Of a stretch of DNA of 64,000 nt, positions 27,506-35,849 are shown in pieces. How positions within the stretch are numbered: the stretch's first letter is position 1; each line of letters begins with the position of its first letter. Source of the stretch: Polyangium sp. 6x1. Lineage in GTDB: Bacteria > Myxococcota_A > Polyangia > Polyangiales > Polyangiaceae. Under the pieces are notes generated by a model. The model did not search any database. It saw only the letters and a program-made list of their open reading frames with translations, and was not told the origin of the DNA. The stretch is taken from positions 186,001-250,000 of the forward strand of contig NZ_JARZHH010000004.1 in the NCBI RefSeq assembly GCF_029946515.1. The letters are read 5' to 3'. The position numbers were made by a program, and so were the translations under genes.

Positions 27506-28213
27506 ATGATCGATCTTCATTACTGGCCGACGCCGAACGGCCGCAAAGTCAGCATCATGCTCGAGGAGGTCGGGCTCCCGTACCGGGTCGTCCCGGTGAA
27601 CATCGGGCGCGGTGAGCAGTTCAAGCCCGAGTTCCTGGCGATCAGCCCGAACAACCGCATGCCGGCCATCGTCGACCACGACCCCGAGGGCGGCGGCGCG
27701 CCGATCAGCGTCTTCGAATCGGGCGCCATTCTCGTCTATCTCGCCGAGAAGACCGGCCGCTTCATGCCGAAGGACGCGCGCGGCCGGGCTGAAACGTTGC
27801 AATGGCTCTTCTGGCAAATGGGCGGGCTCGGCCCGATGGCCGGCCAGGCTCACCATTTCCGCGTCTATGCGCCCGAGAAGCTCGAATACGCGATCGATCG
27901 ATACACGAAGGAGGTGAACCGCCTCTACGGCGTCATGGACAAACGCCTGTCGGACCGCGACTACCTCGCCGGTGACTATTCGATCGCGGACATGGCCGCC
28001 TGGCCGTGGATCGTCCCGTGGAAGGCGCAGGGGCAAAACCTCGATGATTTCCCGCACTTGAAGCGCTGGTTCGACGCGATCGAGGCCCGCCCGGCGGTCG
28101 AGCGTGGTCGCGCCGTCGGCCGCGAGCTCGTGCAGAACCAGAGCCCGACGATGGACGATGAGGCGAAGAAAGTCCTCTTCGGACAAACGGCCGCCACGGT
28201 GCGCGGTCGCTGA
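27506..28213 (+). CDS. Glutathione S-transferase family protein, YfcG/YghU (nu-class)-like
   Basis: A 235-residue GST fold. GAGGAGG (27495-27501) precedes ATG by 4 nt. The thioredoxin-like N-domain begins LHYWPTPNGRKVSIMLEEVGLPY and contains ISPNNRMPAIVDHD and SVFESGAILVYLAEKTG (glutathione site). The helical C-domain has YAIDRYTKEVNRLYGVMDKRL and the conserved SIADMAAWPWI. The TPNGRK motif matches YfcG-type enzymes, which act as disulfide-bond oxidoreductases on glutathionylated substrates rather than classical conjugating GSTs. It converges on the cystathionine-synthase gene; a hairpin lies between. Confidence 0.9.
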   Translation: MIDLHYWPTPNGRKVSIMLEEVGLPYRVVPVNIGRGEQFKPEFLAISPNNRMPAIVDHDPEGGGAPISVFESGAILVYLAEKTGRFMPKDARGRAETLQWLFWQMGGLGPMAGQAHHFRVYAPEKLEYAIDRYTKEVNRLYGVMDKRLSDRDYLAGDYSIADMAAWPWIVPWKAQGQNLDDFPHLKRWFDAIEARPAVERGRAVGRELVQNQSPTMDDEAKKVLFGQTAATVRGR

Positions 28214-28224
28214 GGGAGGGAAGG

Positions 28225-28255
28225 GGGGCGAGCTCGGCCCTTGCGCGCTCGCCCC
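28225..28255. terminator. Bidirectional hairpin between convergent genes
   Basis: GGGGCGAGC (28225-28233) pairs with GCTCGCCCC (28247-28255), a 9-bp G+C stem with a 13-nt loop, between the GST stop and the cystathionine-synthase stop. No T-run follows, so it is a likely but not classical terminator. Confidence 0.5.
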
Positions 28256-28263
28256 TGCCTGGC

Positions 28264-29649
28264 TCAGACCGCGGGCTCGGCCGCGCGCTTCGCCAGGTAG
28301 TCGATCAGATCGATCTTCGAGATGATGCCGACGACCTTCGTGCCGTCGGTGACGATCGCGACGCGCGCGTCGTTCAGGACGCCCTTCAAGAGCTCGACCT
28401 TCGTGTCGACGGTGACCGTCGCGTATTCGCTCTCGATGAGCTCCTTGATGTGCGAGTCGAGGCTGCCCTTGCCGCCGACGAGGTGGCGGAGCAGGTCGAC
28501 CTCGTGCACGAGGCCGCAGAGCTTGCCCTCGTCGACGATGGGGATCTGGCTGATCCCGTGGGTCTTCAGCTTGCTGATGACCTCGCCGACCCGGTCCTGC
28601 GGCCGCGCCGAGACGACCTCGCCGAGGGTCTTGCCCGCGAGCAGATCGCGCACCGTGCCGAGGCTCTTCTCTTCTTCGAGGAAGCCGTTCGAGCGCATCC
28701 AGTTGTCGTTGAAGATCTTGCCGAGGTACTTCGAGGCCGCGTCGGGCAGGAGGATCAGGATGTTCTCCTTCCGGCCGCTCTGCCGCGCGTACTTGATCGC
28801 GCCCGCGACGGCCGCGCCCCCGGATCCGCCGACGAACAGGCCCTCGAGACGCACGAGATCACGCGTCATGAGGAAGCACTCCTTGTCGTCGACGCGGATG
28901 ACCTCGTCGAGGATCTCGAGGTTCATCGTGCTCGGGAAGAAGTCCTCGCCGATCCCCTCGACCTTGTAGCTGAAGGGCTTCGTGATGCGGCCCGTCTTTA
29001 CGAAGTCGTAATAAAGCGAGCCCACCGGGTCGACGCCGACGAGCTTGATCGCGGGCTTCTTCTCGCGGAGGTACTTGCCCGTGCCGCTGATCGTGCCGCC
29101 CGTGCCCATGCCCGCGACGAACACGTCGAGATCCTCGCCGACCTGCTCCCAGATCTCGGGTCCCGTCGAGAGGTAGTGCGCGCCCGGGTTCGAGGGGTTG
29201 TGGTACTGGTTCGCGTAGAAGCAGTTCGGCGTCTCCTCCGCGATGCGCTTGGCGACCTGGTAGTAGCTGCGCGGATCGTCGGGCTCGACGGCCGTGGGAC
29301 AAACGACGACCTTCGCCCCGAACGCGCGCAGGGTGTCGACCTTCTCCTGCGACATCTTGTCGGGCATGACGAAGACGCATTTGTAGCCTTTGACGGCCGC
29401 GTTCATCGCGAGCGCCGCGCCGGTGTTGCCGCTCGTCGCCTCGACGATCGTGCCGCCCGGCTTGAGCCCGGCCGCCTCGGCGTCCCGGATCATGTTGATG
29501 GCGACCCTGTCCTTGTGGCTCCCGCCGGGGTTCAGGTACTCGCACTTCACATAGATGTCGCTCGCGATTCCCTCGGTCACCTTGTTCAGCTTGACGACGG
29601 GAGTCCGACCGACGGCCTTCGTGATGTCACTCAGGGCGCCTCGCATCAT
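28264..29649 (-). CDS. Cystathionine beta-synthase-type PLP enzyme with tandem CBS domains
   Basis: A 461-residue protein from ATG 29649 (MMRGALSDITKAVGRTPVV); upstream in-frame starts would add non-homologous residues. The PLP fold-type II domain (~1-320) carries Lys46 in GGSHKDR, the phosphate-binding GTGGTISGTG and SGNTGAALA motifs. Two CBS domains (~335-455) follow, each with a D-x-x-x-V-x-x-I-x pattern; these usually bind adenosyl ligands such as AdoMet. The enzyme would condense serine and homocysteine to cystathionine (reverse transsulfuration), or act as an O-acetylserine sulfhydrylase. There is no N-terminal haem-binding region. It is divergent from the kinase gene at 29770. Confidence 0.92.
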   Translation of the reverse strand: MMRGALSDITKAVGRTPVVKLNKVTEGIASDIYVKCEYLNPGGSHKDRVAINMIRDAEAAGLKPGGTIVEATSGNTGAALAMNAAVKGYKCVFVMPDKMSQEKVDTLRAFGAKVVVCPTAVEPDDPRSYYQVAKRIAEETPNCFYANQYHNPSNPGAHYLSTGPEIWEQVGEDLDVFVAGMGTGGTISGTGKYLREKKPAIKLVGVDPVGSLYYDFVKTGRITKPFSYKVEGIGEDFFPSTMNLEILDEVIRVDDKECFLMTRDLVRLEGLFVGGSGGAAVAGAIKYARQSGRKENILILLPDAASKYLGKIFNDNWMRSNGFLEEEKSLGTVRDLLAGKTLGEVVSARPQDRVGEVISKLKTHGISQIPIVDEGKLCGLVHEVDLLRHLVGGKGSLDSHIKELIESEYATVTVDTKVELLKGVLNDARVAIVTDGTKVVGIISKIDLIDYLAKRAAEPAV

Positions 29650-29769
29650 GGGGGACGTTTCTAGTAGGCCACGGGAACCGATACAAGCTTTGTCGGGCAC
29701 AGCCGCGCGCACCGAATCCGGGTGGTGTGCGTGCGGACGGACGGGAAAAAGTGCCACGATCGCCCGCAA

Positions 29770-31827
29770 ATGGCCTTACCCTCGGAGGGTGGCCGCGCGG
29801 CGCCGAGCGCGCGAGGTGGCCCGTCCCTCACCATGGCGGATCGAGAGATACGCGCGCGATACGAGCTCCTCGGAGGCTCCCACGGCGAGCCGGTGAGCCT
29901 CTTCCGCGCGCTCGATCGCGTCACGGGCAAGGCCGTCGCGGTCAAGATCCTCCGCGGCGCCTCTCCGGATGACGCAGCGCGTTTCGCGCGCGAGACGAGC
30001 ATCCTCGCGACCCTCGATCACCAGGCGATCGTGCGGTACCTCGATCACGGGACGACCGAGGCGGGCGAGCCGTTCCTCGTGATGGAGTGGCTCGACGGCG
30101 TCACGCTCGCCGAGCGCCTCGCCGAGCCCGCGCCCCTCGCGCTCTCCGAGTCGATCACCATCGCGACGCGCGTCGCCGAGGCGCTCGAAGCCGTGCACGC
30201 GCTCGGGATCGTGCACCGCGACGTGAAGCCCGAGAACGTCCTGCTCGTCTCGGGCAGGCCCGACGACGCGCGCCTGCTCGACTTCGGCATCGCCCGCGCC
30301 ACGAGCCCCGCGCGCGCCTTGACGTGCGACGGGCTCGTCATCGGCACGCTCGGGTACATGGCCCCCGAGCAGGCGCGCGGCGAAGGCGAGATCGACGCGC
30401 GGACGGACCTCTTCGCGCTCGGCTGCTTGCTCTTCGAATGCATCGCGCGGCGCAAGCTCTTCGCGGACGCGACCGAGGGCGAGGTCCTCTCCGCGGTGCT
30501 CCACACGGCACCGCCGCGCCTCGCCACGATCGCGAAGGGCGTGCCGCCCGCGCTCGACGATCTCGTCGCGCGGCTGCTCCACGAAGACCCGGCGTCGAGG
30601 CCGCAGAGCGCGGCGGCGGTGCTGCGCGCGCTCGCCGCGATCGACGTCGAGGAGGCCATCTCGGAGCGACCCCCCGGCGCGCCGCCTGCGCTCACCGAGC
30701 GCGAGGTGCGCACGCGCGACGTCACGGCGGCGCGGACGTTCGGCGAGGCGAGTGCGGAGCTGCTCGGCGCGCCGTTCGTGGGCCGGGAGCGCGAGCTCGG
30801 CGCGCTGCTCTCGGCGCTCGAAGCGTGCCTCGAAGAGGTCGCGCCGCGCGCGGTGCTGGTGACGGGCCCGCCGGGCATCGGCAAATCGCGGCTCGGGCGC
30901 GAGCTCGTGCGCGAGGCGCGGCGCCGCGGGATCACGAACGTGGCAATCTCGCGGGCGGGGCGCTTGACCGCGGACACCTCGATCGACTGCGCGGAGGCGC
31001 TCTCCATGGCCCGCGCGGGGCGCCCCGCGATCATGATCGTCGACGACCTCCACGGGTGCGACGCGCGCACCATCCACGCGCTCGGCGACGTGCTTTGCGA
31101 GCTCTACGATCGCCCTCTCTTCGTCCTCGCGCTCGCGCGGCCGGAGCTCTTCGACGAGCTCGGCCACACGGCCGGCGTGACGTTCACGCAGGTGATGCCG
31201 CTCGCGCCGCTGCCGCGCAAGGCCGCGGTCGAGCTCGCGCGCGGCTGGCTCGGGGATCGTGCCGAAGCCTCGCGCGTGGACCGACTCGTCGATCGCGCGG
31301 CGGGTTCGCCCCTCGTCCTCGAAGAGCTCTCGCGCGCCGAGCTCGAAGGGCGCGGCGACGAGCTGCCGACCTCGGCGCGCTCGCTCCTGGAGACGCAGAT
31401 CGGCGCGCTCGACGCCGAGGCGCGGCGCACCCTGCGCGCGGCGAGCATCTTCGGCGACGTCTTCTGGTCGGGCGGACTCTCGGCGCTGCTCGGCCACACG
31501 CGCACGACGACCGAGAGCGGCAGGCTCCGCGTGCTCGTCGATCGGGGCTTCGTCGTGCCTCACGCCGACAGCCGTTTCCCCGGGGAGCAGGAGCTCGCCT
31601 TCCGCCACACGCTCGTGCGGGAGGCGGCGTACGGCATGCTCACCGAGGCCGATCGCGCGCTCGGGCACGCGCTCGCCGCCGCGTGGCTCGAGCAGAAGGG
31701 CGAGCGGGATGTCGTCCTCGCCGAGCACTTTTCCCGTGCCGGGGACCACGCCCGCGCCGCGCTCCACGCCGAGCGGGCTGCGCGGGCCGGGGACGGACAC
31801 TTTCGTCCCAAGCCTGTCCGCTGGTAG
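29770..31827 (+). CDS. Ser/Thr kinase fused to AAA/STAND ATPase, shortened
   Basis: A 685-residue protein if started at ATG 29770; ATG 29833 (MADREIRARYELL, 664 aa) is nearly as good and lies closer to the kinase fold. The kinase has VAVKIL, HRDVKPEN, LLDFGIA and GTLGYMAPEQ, but the glycine loop is weak (LLGGSHGEPVS). The ATPase carries Walker A VTGPPGIGKS and Walker B AIMIVDDLHG. Relatives continue with a cyclase-like domain between the two and TPR repeats after; here both are missing, and the protein stops abruptly after AEHFSRAGDHARAALHAERAA with a non-family tail. It ends 11 nt before the radical-SAM gene, so it may be co-expressed and regulate that cluster. Confidence 0.85.
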   Translation: MALPSEGGRAAPSARGGPSLTMADREIRARYELLGGSHGEPVSLFRALDRVTGKAVAVKILRGASPDDAARFARETSILATLDHQAIVRYLDHGTTEAGEPFLVMEWLDGVTLAERLAEPAPLALSESITIATRVAEALEAVHALGIVHRDVKPENVLLVSGRPDDARLLDFGIARATSPARALTCDGLVIGTLGYMAPEQARGEGEIDARTDLFALGCLLFECIARRKLFADATEGEVLSAVLHTAPPRLATIAKGVPPALDDLVARLLHEDPASRPQSAAAVLRALAAIDVEEAISERPPGAPPALTEREVRTRDVTAARTFGEASAELLGAPFVGRERELGALLSALEACLEEVAPRAVLVTGPPGIGKSRLGRELVREARRRGITNVAISRAGRLTADTSIDCAEALSMARAGRPAIMIVDDLHGCDARTIHALGDVLCELYDRPLFVLALARPELFDELGHTAGVTFTQVMPLAPLPRKAAVELARGWLGDRAEASRVDRLVDRAAGSPLVLEELSRAELEGRGDELPTSARSLLETQIGALDAEARRTLRAASIFGDVFWSGGLSALLGHTRTTTESGRLRVLVDRGFVVPHADSRFPGEQELAFRHTLVREAAYGMLTEADRALGHALAAAWLEQKGERDVVLAEHFSRAGDHARAALHAERAARAGDGHFRPKPVRW

Positions 31828-31838
31828 CATCGATCGCG

Positions 31839-34466
31839 ATGACGGACGCGCACGGCAAGCGGCAAGCCCTCCTCGTCGCCGTCGCGGGGAAGCCGGAGTC
31901 GGCGCCTCGGATCGTCTCGCCCCTCTCGCGCCTCGCGCGCGCCGCGCGCATCGTGCCCACGACCGCGACGGAGGCCCTTCGCCGCGCGCCCGATCTTGCG
32001 GCGAAGCTCGCGGGTGAAGGCGGTTGCCTCGTCCTCGGCGAGGACGTGCCTGTGGACGACGCGCGCGCCCTCGTCGCGGCGACGTCCGGCGTTCGTATCG
32101 TCGTCCCTTCGGCGCTCGCGCATGCGCTCCGGGACATGGCATCTCCCGACGTGATCGACGCGGGCGCGCGCGTGCTCGAACCGATGTTCCTCGCGCTCGT
32201 CGAGGAGGCGCGGCGTGCATCGATGGGCGCGCTCGTGGGTTTGTCCGTACGATCGCCGGCGGGCCGACGTGTCCTGCGCGCGGCCTCCACGCGCACGCCG
32301 TTCGTCGACGGCGCGCGGATCCCGTTCGACCTCTCCGCCGACGCTGCGGCGCGGATCGCCCGCCTCGCTGCGGGCCCGTTCGCGCTCGCGGACGCGGTCG
32401 TCCCGGGCGCGGCGCCGGCGCTCGACGTCACGGAGGTCGTCGCGCTCGCGGGCGCCGATCGGATCGTCTGCCACGCGCGCATCGGCGACGTCGTCGTCGA
32501 GGTCGACCTCGACGAGGAAATGCAGGGCGAGGGCCCGCTCGAGGTCGAGGCCGTCATGCGGCGCGGCGCGCTGGTTTGTCGCTGGAGCAAGCAGGGCGCA
32601 TCTCTCACGCGAAAGGCGCTCCTCCGGGACGGCCCTGTGCGGCTCGAGGTCGTCCCGAGCCCCTTCGAGGTCGCGACGCGCCACGCATTGGCTGCGCCTC
32701 GCGTCGCGGACGCGCCCTCGCCGGCCTCGCTCGCCGGCGCCGCGGCGTCGGTCGAAATCGCGCGGGCGAGCCTCGACCGGTATGCGACGCGCGCGAAAAA
32801 CCGACCGATCGAAATGGTCCTCGTGCACGTCCCGCGGTATCGCAACAGCTACGACGAGCTCGAATTGCCCTCGCTTGCGGCTGCGCGGCTCGCGGCGTTC
32901 GTCCGCGGTCACGGTTTTTTCACGCGCATTCACGATCTCCAGATCACGCACGCCGACGATCGGCTCGATGCCTTCGCCGACGACGCGGCCGTCGACGGCT
33001 GGCTCGCTGGAACAGAAAGCCCCGCGGTCGCGGCGGCGGCCGAGCACATGTGGAATTCGTTCGGCCCGGAGCTCGTCCACGCCGCTGCATCGGGCCGCCG
33101 GGCGCTGGTCGGGTTTTCCATCGTCGATTACTTCGGCCATTTCCAGATGAACATCGCGGCGTGCCTCGCGCGCCTCGTGAAGGAGCGGACGGGTTTTCCC
33201 ACGGTGCTCGGCGGCGAGCGGGATCAGGTCGACGGCGACCGCGCGCTCGGCACCGGAAAAACCTTCGATTACGTGGTCGACGGCGACGGCGAGATCCCGC
33301 TCCTCGGCCTCTTGCACCTCGAAGCCTACCGGGATCGGCGCGCGGCCGACATTCCGGGCGTCTGGTCCCGCGAGGGCGAGAGTGTCACGAAAAACAAGCT
33401 CGTCCGCTCGCACCTCAACGCCATGCCGCGCCCCGATTTCGACGACGTCCCGTTCGAGCTGTACCGCGGCAAACCCACCGAGCGCCTCCTCGCCGCCCTC
33501 GCGCGGGACGGCCTCTACCACGGCGATTCCGTCGAGCCATTCGCATATCTGCCTTACGGATTCGTGAAGGGCTGCACCGCGAAATGCGAGTTTTGCAGCG
33601 CCAAGGAGTGGCTCGACGTCCAGTCGCCGGAGAAGACCGCGGACGAGCTCATCGCGCTCTCCGAGCGATACGGGGTCCGGGACTTCATGTTCCTGAACAA
33701 CCTCGTCAACGTGAGCCCGCGCCTGCTCGAGCGCCTCTGCCGGCGCCTCGTCGATTCCAAGGCTGGCTTGCAATGGACCGACTCCTGCCGCCCCACCGAC
33801 ATCTCCGCCGAGCTCGCCGCGCTCATGCGCGCGTCGGGCTGCCTCCTGCTCAATTACGGCGCCGAGAGCGGCAGCGACAAGATCCTCGAATTGATGAAGA
33901 AGGGCCTGCTCTCGCGGGACATCGTCGAGACGCTCCGGAACACGCACGGCGCCGGCATCATCAACCGCGTCAATTTCATCGCCGGGTATTTCCACGAGAC
34001 CGAGGAGGACGTCGACGCCACGGTGCACCTCGTCGAGACGCTCGCCGAGGAGATCGACATCGTCGGCTGCTTCCAGGGGTTTTACCTGTTCCCCGGCATG
34101 GGCGTCGTCCCCGAGGACGCGGGCATCGTGCTGCGCCCCGACTTCGACCGATTGAAGACGGGGCAGGTCACGCTCGCGTACGACGAGATCGGCGGATTGA
34201 AATGGGAGGACAAACGCGACGTGATCGACGCGTCGCGCAATCGAATCCTCTCCCGCATGGGCGAGCTCGGCATCCGCACGCTCGACAAGATCAATGAGTA
34301 CGATCTCTTCTGGATGTCGCGGCGCTACGACAAGGCGACCGTGACGAAGTATCTGCTCGAAATTCCGCCGCGGCCTGTGGGGCGGCGCAACCAGGCCGCG
34401 ATGGCCCCGGGCGGGCAGCGAGGGCGCGTGGACGCGATCCCCGGCGGATCGGGATATCTCGGCTGA
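31839..34466 (+). CDS. Radical SAM protein with B12-domain-like region and unknown N-terminal domain
   Basis: An 875-residue protein. Residues ~1-320 match no family I know; they are Ala/Val/Asp-rich and mixed alpha/beta. Residues ~325-530 resemble the Rossmann-like B12-binding domain of BchE-type radical SAM enzymes (IEMVLVHVP start, VGFSIVDYFGHF, TVLGGERDQ, YVVDGDGEIPLLGLL), but I see no DxHxxG cobalamin-ligand motif. The radical SAM domain has C579xxxC583xxC586 (GCTAKCEFCSAK), then NYGAESGS and a sugar/SAM-like FIAGYFHET block. It starts 11 nt after the kinase-ATPase stop and ends 3 nt from the stop of the opposite-strand YPxCC gene. Substrate unknown. Confidence 0.88.
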   Translation: MTDAHGKRQALLVAVAGKPESAPRIVSPLSRLARAARIVPTTATEALRRAPDLAAKLAGEGGCLVLGEDVPVDDARALVAATSGVRIVVPSALAHALRDMASPDVIDAGARVLEPMFLALVEEARRASMGALVGLSVRSPAGRRVLRAASTRTPFVDGARIPFDLSADAAARIARLAAGPFALADAVVPGAAPALDVTEVVALAGADRIVCHARIGDVVVEVDLDEEMQGEGPLEVEAVMRRGALVCRWSKQGASLTRKALLRDGPVRLEVVPSPFEVATRHALAAPRVADAPSPASLAGAAASVEIARASLDRYATRAKNRPIEMVLVHVPRYRNSYDELELPSLAAARLAAFVRGHGFFTRIHDLQITHADDRLDAFADDAAVDGWLAGTESPAVAAAAEHMWNSFGPELVHAAASGRRALVGFSIVDYFGHFQMNIAACLARLVKERTGFPTVLGGERDQVDGDRALGTGKTFDYVVDGDGEIPLLGLLHLEAYRDRRAADIPGVWSREGESVTKNKLVRSHLNAMPRPDFDDVPFELYRGKPTERLLAALARDGLYHGDSVEPFAYLPYGFVKGCTAKCEFCSAKEWLDVQSPEKTADELIALSERYGVRDFMFLNNLVNVSPRLLERLCRRLVDSKAGLQWTDSCRPTDISAELAALMRASGCLLLNYGAESGSDKILELMKKGLLSRDIVETLRNTHGAGIINRVNFIAGYFHETEEDVDATVHLVETLAEEIDIVGCFQGFYLFPGMGVVPEDAGIVLRPDFDRLKTGQVTLAYDEIGGLKWEDKRDVIDASRNRILSRMGELGIRTLDKINEYDLFWMSRRYDKATVTKYLLEIPPRPVGRRNQAAMAPGGQRGRVDAIPGGSGYLG

Positions 34467-34469
34467 AGG

Positions 34470-35819
34470 TTATCCGGACGAACCGCCGAACGGTAAAAGC
34501 ACCCCGAGCCGGGGCGAGGTTCGTCCGAGGCGCCGCGTGAACGAGGCGCCGCGCACCTCGAAGAAATCGTCCGTGCAGACGAGCGTGCCGCCGCCTTCGA
34601 ACAAGGCGCCAAACAGCTTTCGCGCGAAAAGCTCGCCGGCGGGGTCGAGGGGGGCCGGGGCGGGCAGGAATCGCGCGGATTCGAAGGTGATCGCGGCGCC
34701 TTCGATGCGGGCGTTTTCGAGCGCGACGGCCCGCGCCTCGTCGAGATAGAGCACCGGCCTCGCGAGCGCGGCTGTGAGCGCCTCGGCCTGCGCGCGCGGG
34801 AGCGAGGCGACGACGCGCGTGGCCAGGGAGGCGGCGCGCGCGCAGCCGAACGAGCACGGCGTGAAGGGGACGACGCGTCGCACGGCCACGTCGAGCAGCG
34901 AATGAAACGAGGCGCCGAGCGCGCGGGTGCGCGCGGCCGTGACGTACACGAGCGCCGCGTTGTTCCGGCGATCGGCGAGCGCCACGAACGCGGCCGTGCA
35001 GCAGGCCGGATAGCCGAGCAGCTCGCCGATCGCGGCCGCGTTCCGGGACGAACCCTGCTCCCAGAGCGAGGCCGCCCGTGCGGCGAGATCCGGGTTGGTC
35101 GAGAAAAACGCATGTACGCTCGCCTCGCCCGACGCGCCTTCGATGCGCCGCCCCGTCGCGCCCTCGACCGCGAGCGGCGCGGCCTCGGCGCGCGCGAGGG
35201 CCATCGCCGCGCCCGGGTGCCGCGCGCGCGCCGCGTCGAGCGAGCGGGTGGGCACCACCAGATAAAGCACGGGTTTGTCCCCGTTCGCGAACGCGACCTC
35301 CTCCAGGTTCTCGGACAAACCCGGCACGGGCGCGTCCATCGGCAGCGGCGCCGCGGCCTCGGCGGCTTTTTCCCAGGCGGCATCCACGTCGAGCCCGATC
35401 GCGGCCGCTTGCCTGCTTTGCCCGGAGGCCGCGCGCACGGCCATTTCCCACGCGGCGACCTCGGGCGCGCCCACTTGAACGCGCTCTCCCCCCGCGCGCA
35501 CGCGCTCGTATCCGCGCGTATCGTCGTGCACGAAGAGATCACGCCCGAAGCTCCGCGCCCGCGCGGCGAGCTCCCATTCGCGCGCCTGTTCGAGCGCGCC
35601 GCGGCGCAGGACCACCGCCTTCACGCCCCGTTCGAGGCACAGGCTCGCGCGGAAAAAACCTTCGTCTCCGCCCGAAGTCACGACGGCCGCGCGCGGGTCC
35701 TTCGCGAGCAGCGCCTCGATGCCTTCGAGGCCAGCGCCTTCGGGCTCGACGTGCACGTCCCCGTCCGCCGCCGCGAGCGAGACTTCGCCTTTGCCGAGGA
35801 GGATGACGGGCTGCCGCAC
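34470..35819 (-). CDS. Unknown protein with YPxCC motif, radical-SAM-associated (DUF483-like)
   Basis: A 449-residue protein. I use GTG 35819 as start (VRQPVILLGKGEV); the frame runs on upstream but would overlap the divergent radical SAM gene. The C-terminal half has GELLGYPACCTAAF (~265-277), then a CSFGC pair about 55 residues later; the YPxCC pattern is one I associate with DUF483-type proteins found with radical SAM enzymes, an assignment from memory. The N-terminal half looks alpha/beta with VVTSGGDEGFF and FGRDLFVHDD. The cysteines could hold a metal or cluster. It is convergent with one radical SAM gene and 30 nt from the start of the other. Confidence 0.75.
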   Translation of the reverse strand: MRQPVILLGKGEVSLAAADGDVHVEPEGAGLEGIEALLAKDPRAAVVTSGGDEGFFRASLCLERGVKAVVLRRGALEQAREWELAARARSFGRDLFVHDDTRGYERVRAGGERVQVGAPEVAAWEMAVRAASGQSRQAAAIGLDVDAAWEKAAEAAAPLPMDAPVPGLSENLEEVAFANGDKPVLYLVVPTRSLDAARARHPGAAMALARAEAAPLAVEGATGRRIEGASGEASVHAFFSTNPDLAARAASLWEQGSSRNAAAIGELLGYPACCTAAFVALADRRNNAALVYVTAARTRALGASFHSLLDVAVRRVVPFTPCSFGCARAASLATRVVASLPRAQAEALTAALARPVLYLDEARAVALENARIEGAAITFESARFLPAPAPLDPAGELFARKLFGALFEGGGTLVCTDDFFEVRGASFTRRLGRTSPRLGVLLPFGGSSG

Positions 35820-35849
35820 CCGGTGTAGCCTACGGGCTTCCGGGCCCCA

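Noticed and set aside
30087-31838. A very long plus-strand open frame running into the radical SAM gene
   Set aside because: Only the part from 31839 has radical SAM homology; the upstream part is an Arg/Ala-rich shadow of the kinase-ATPase gene in another frame.
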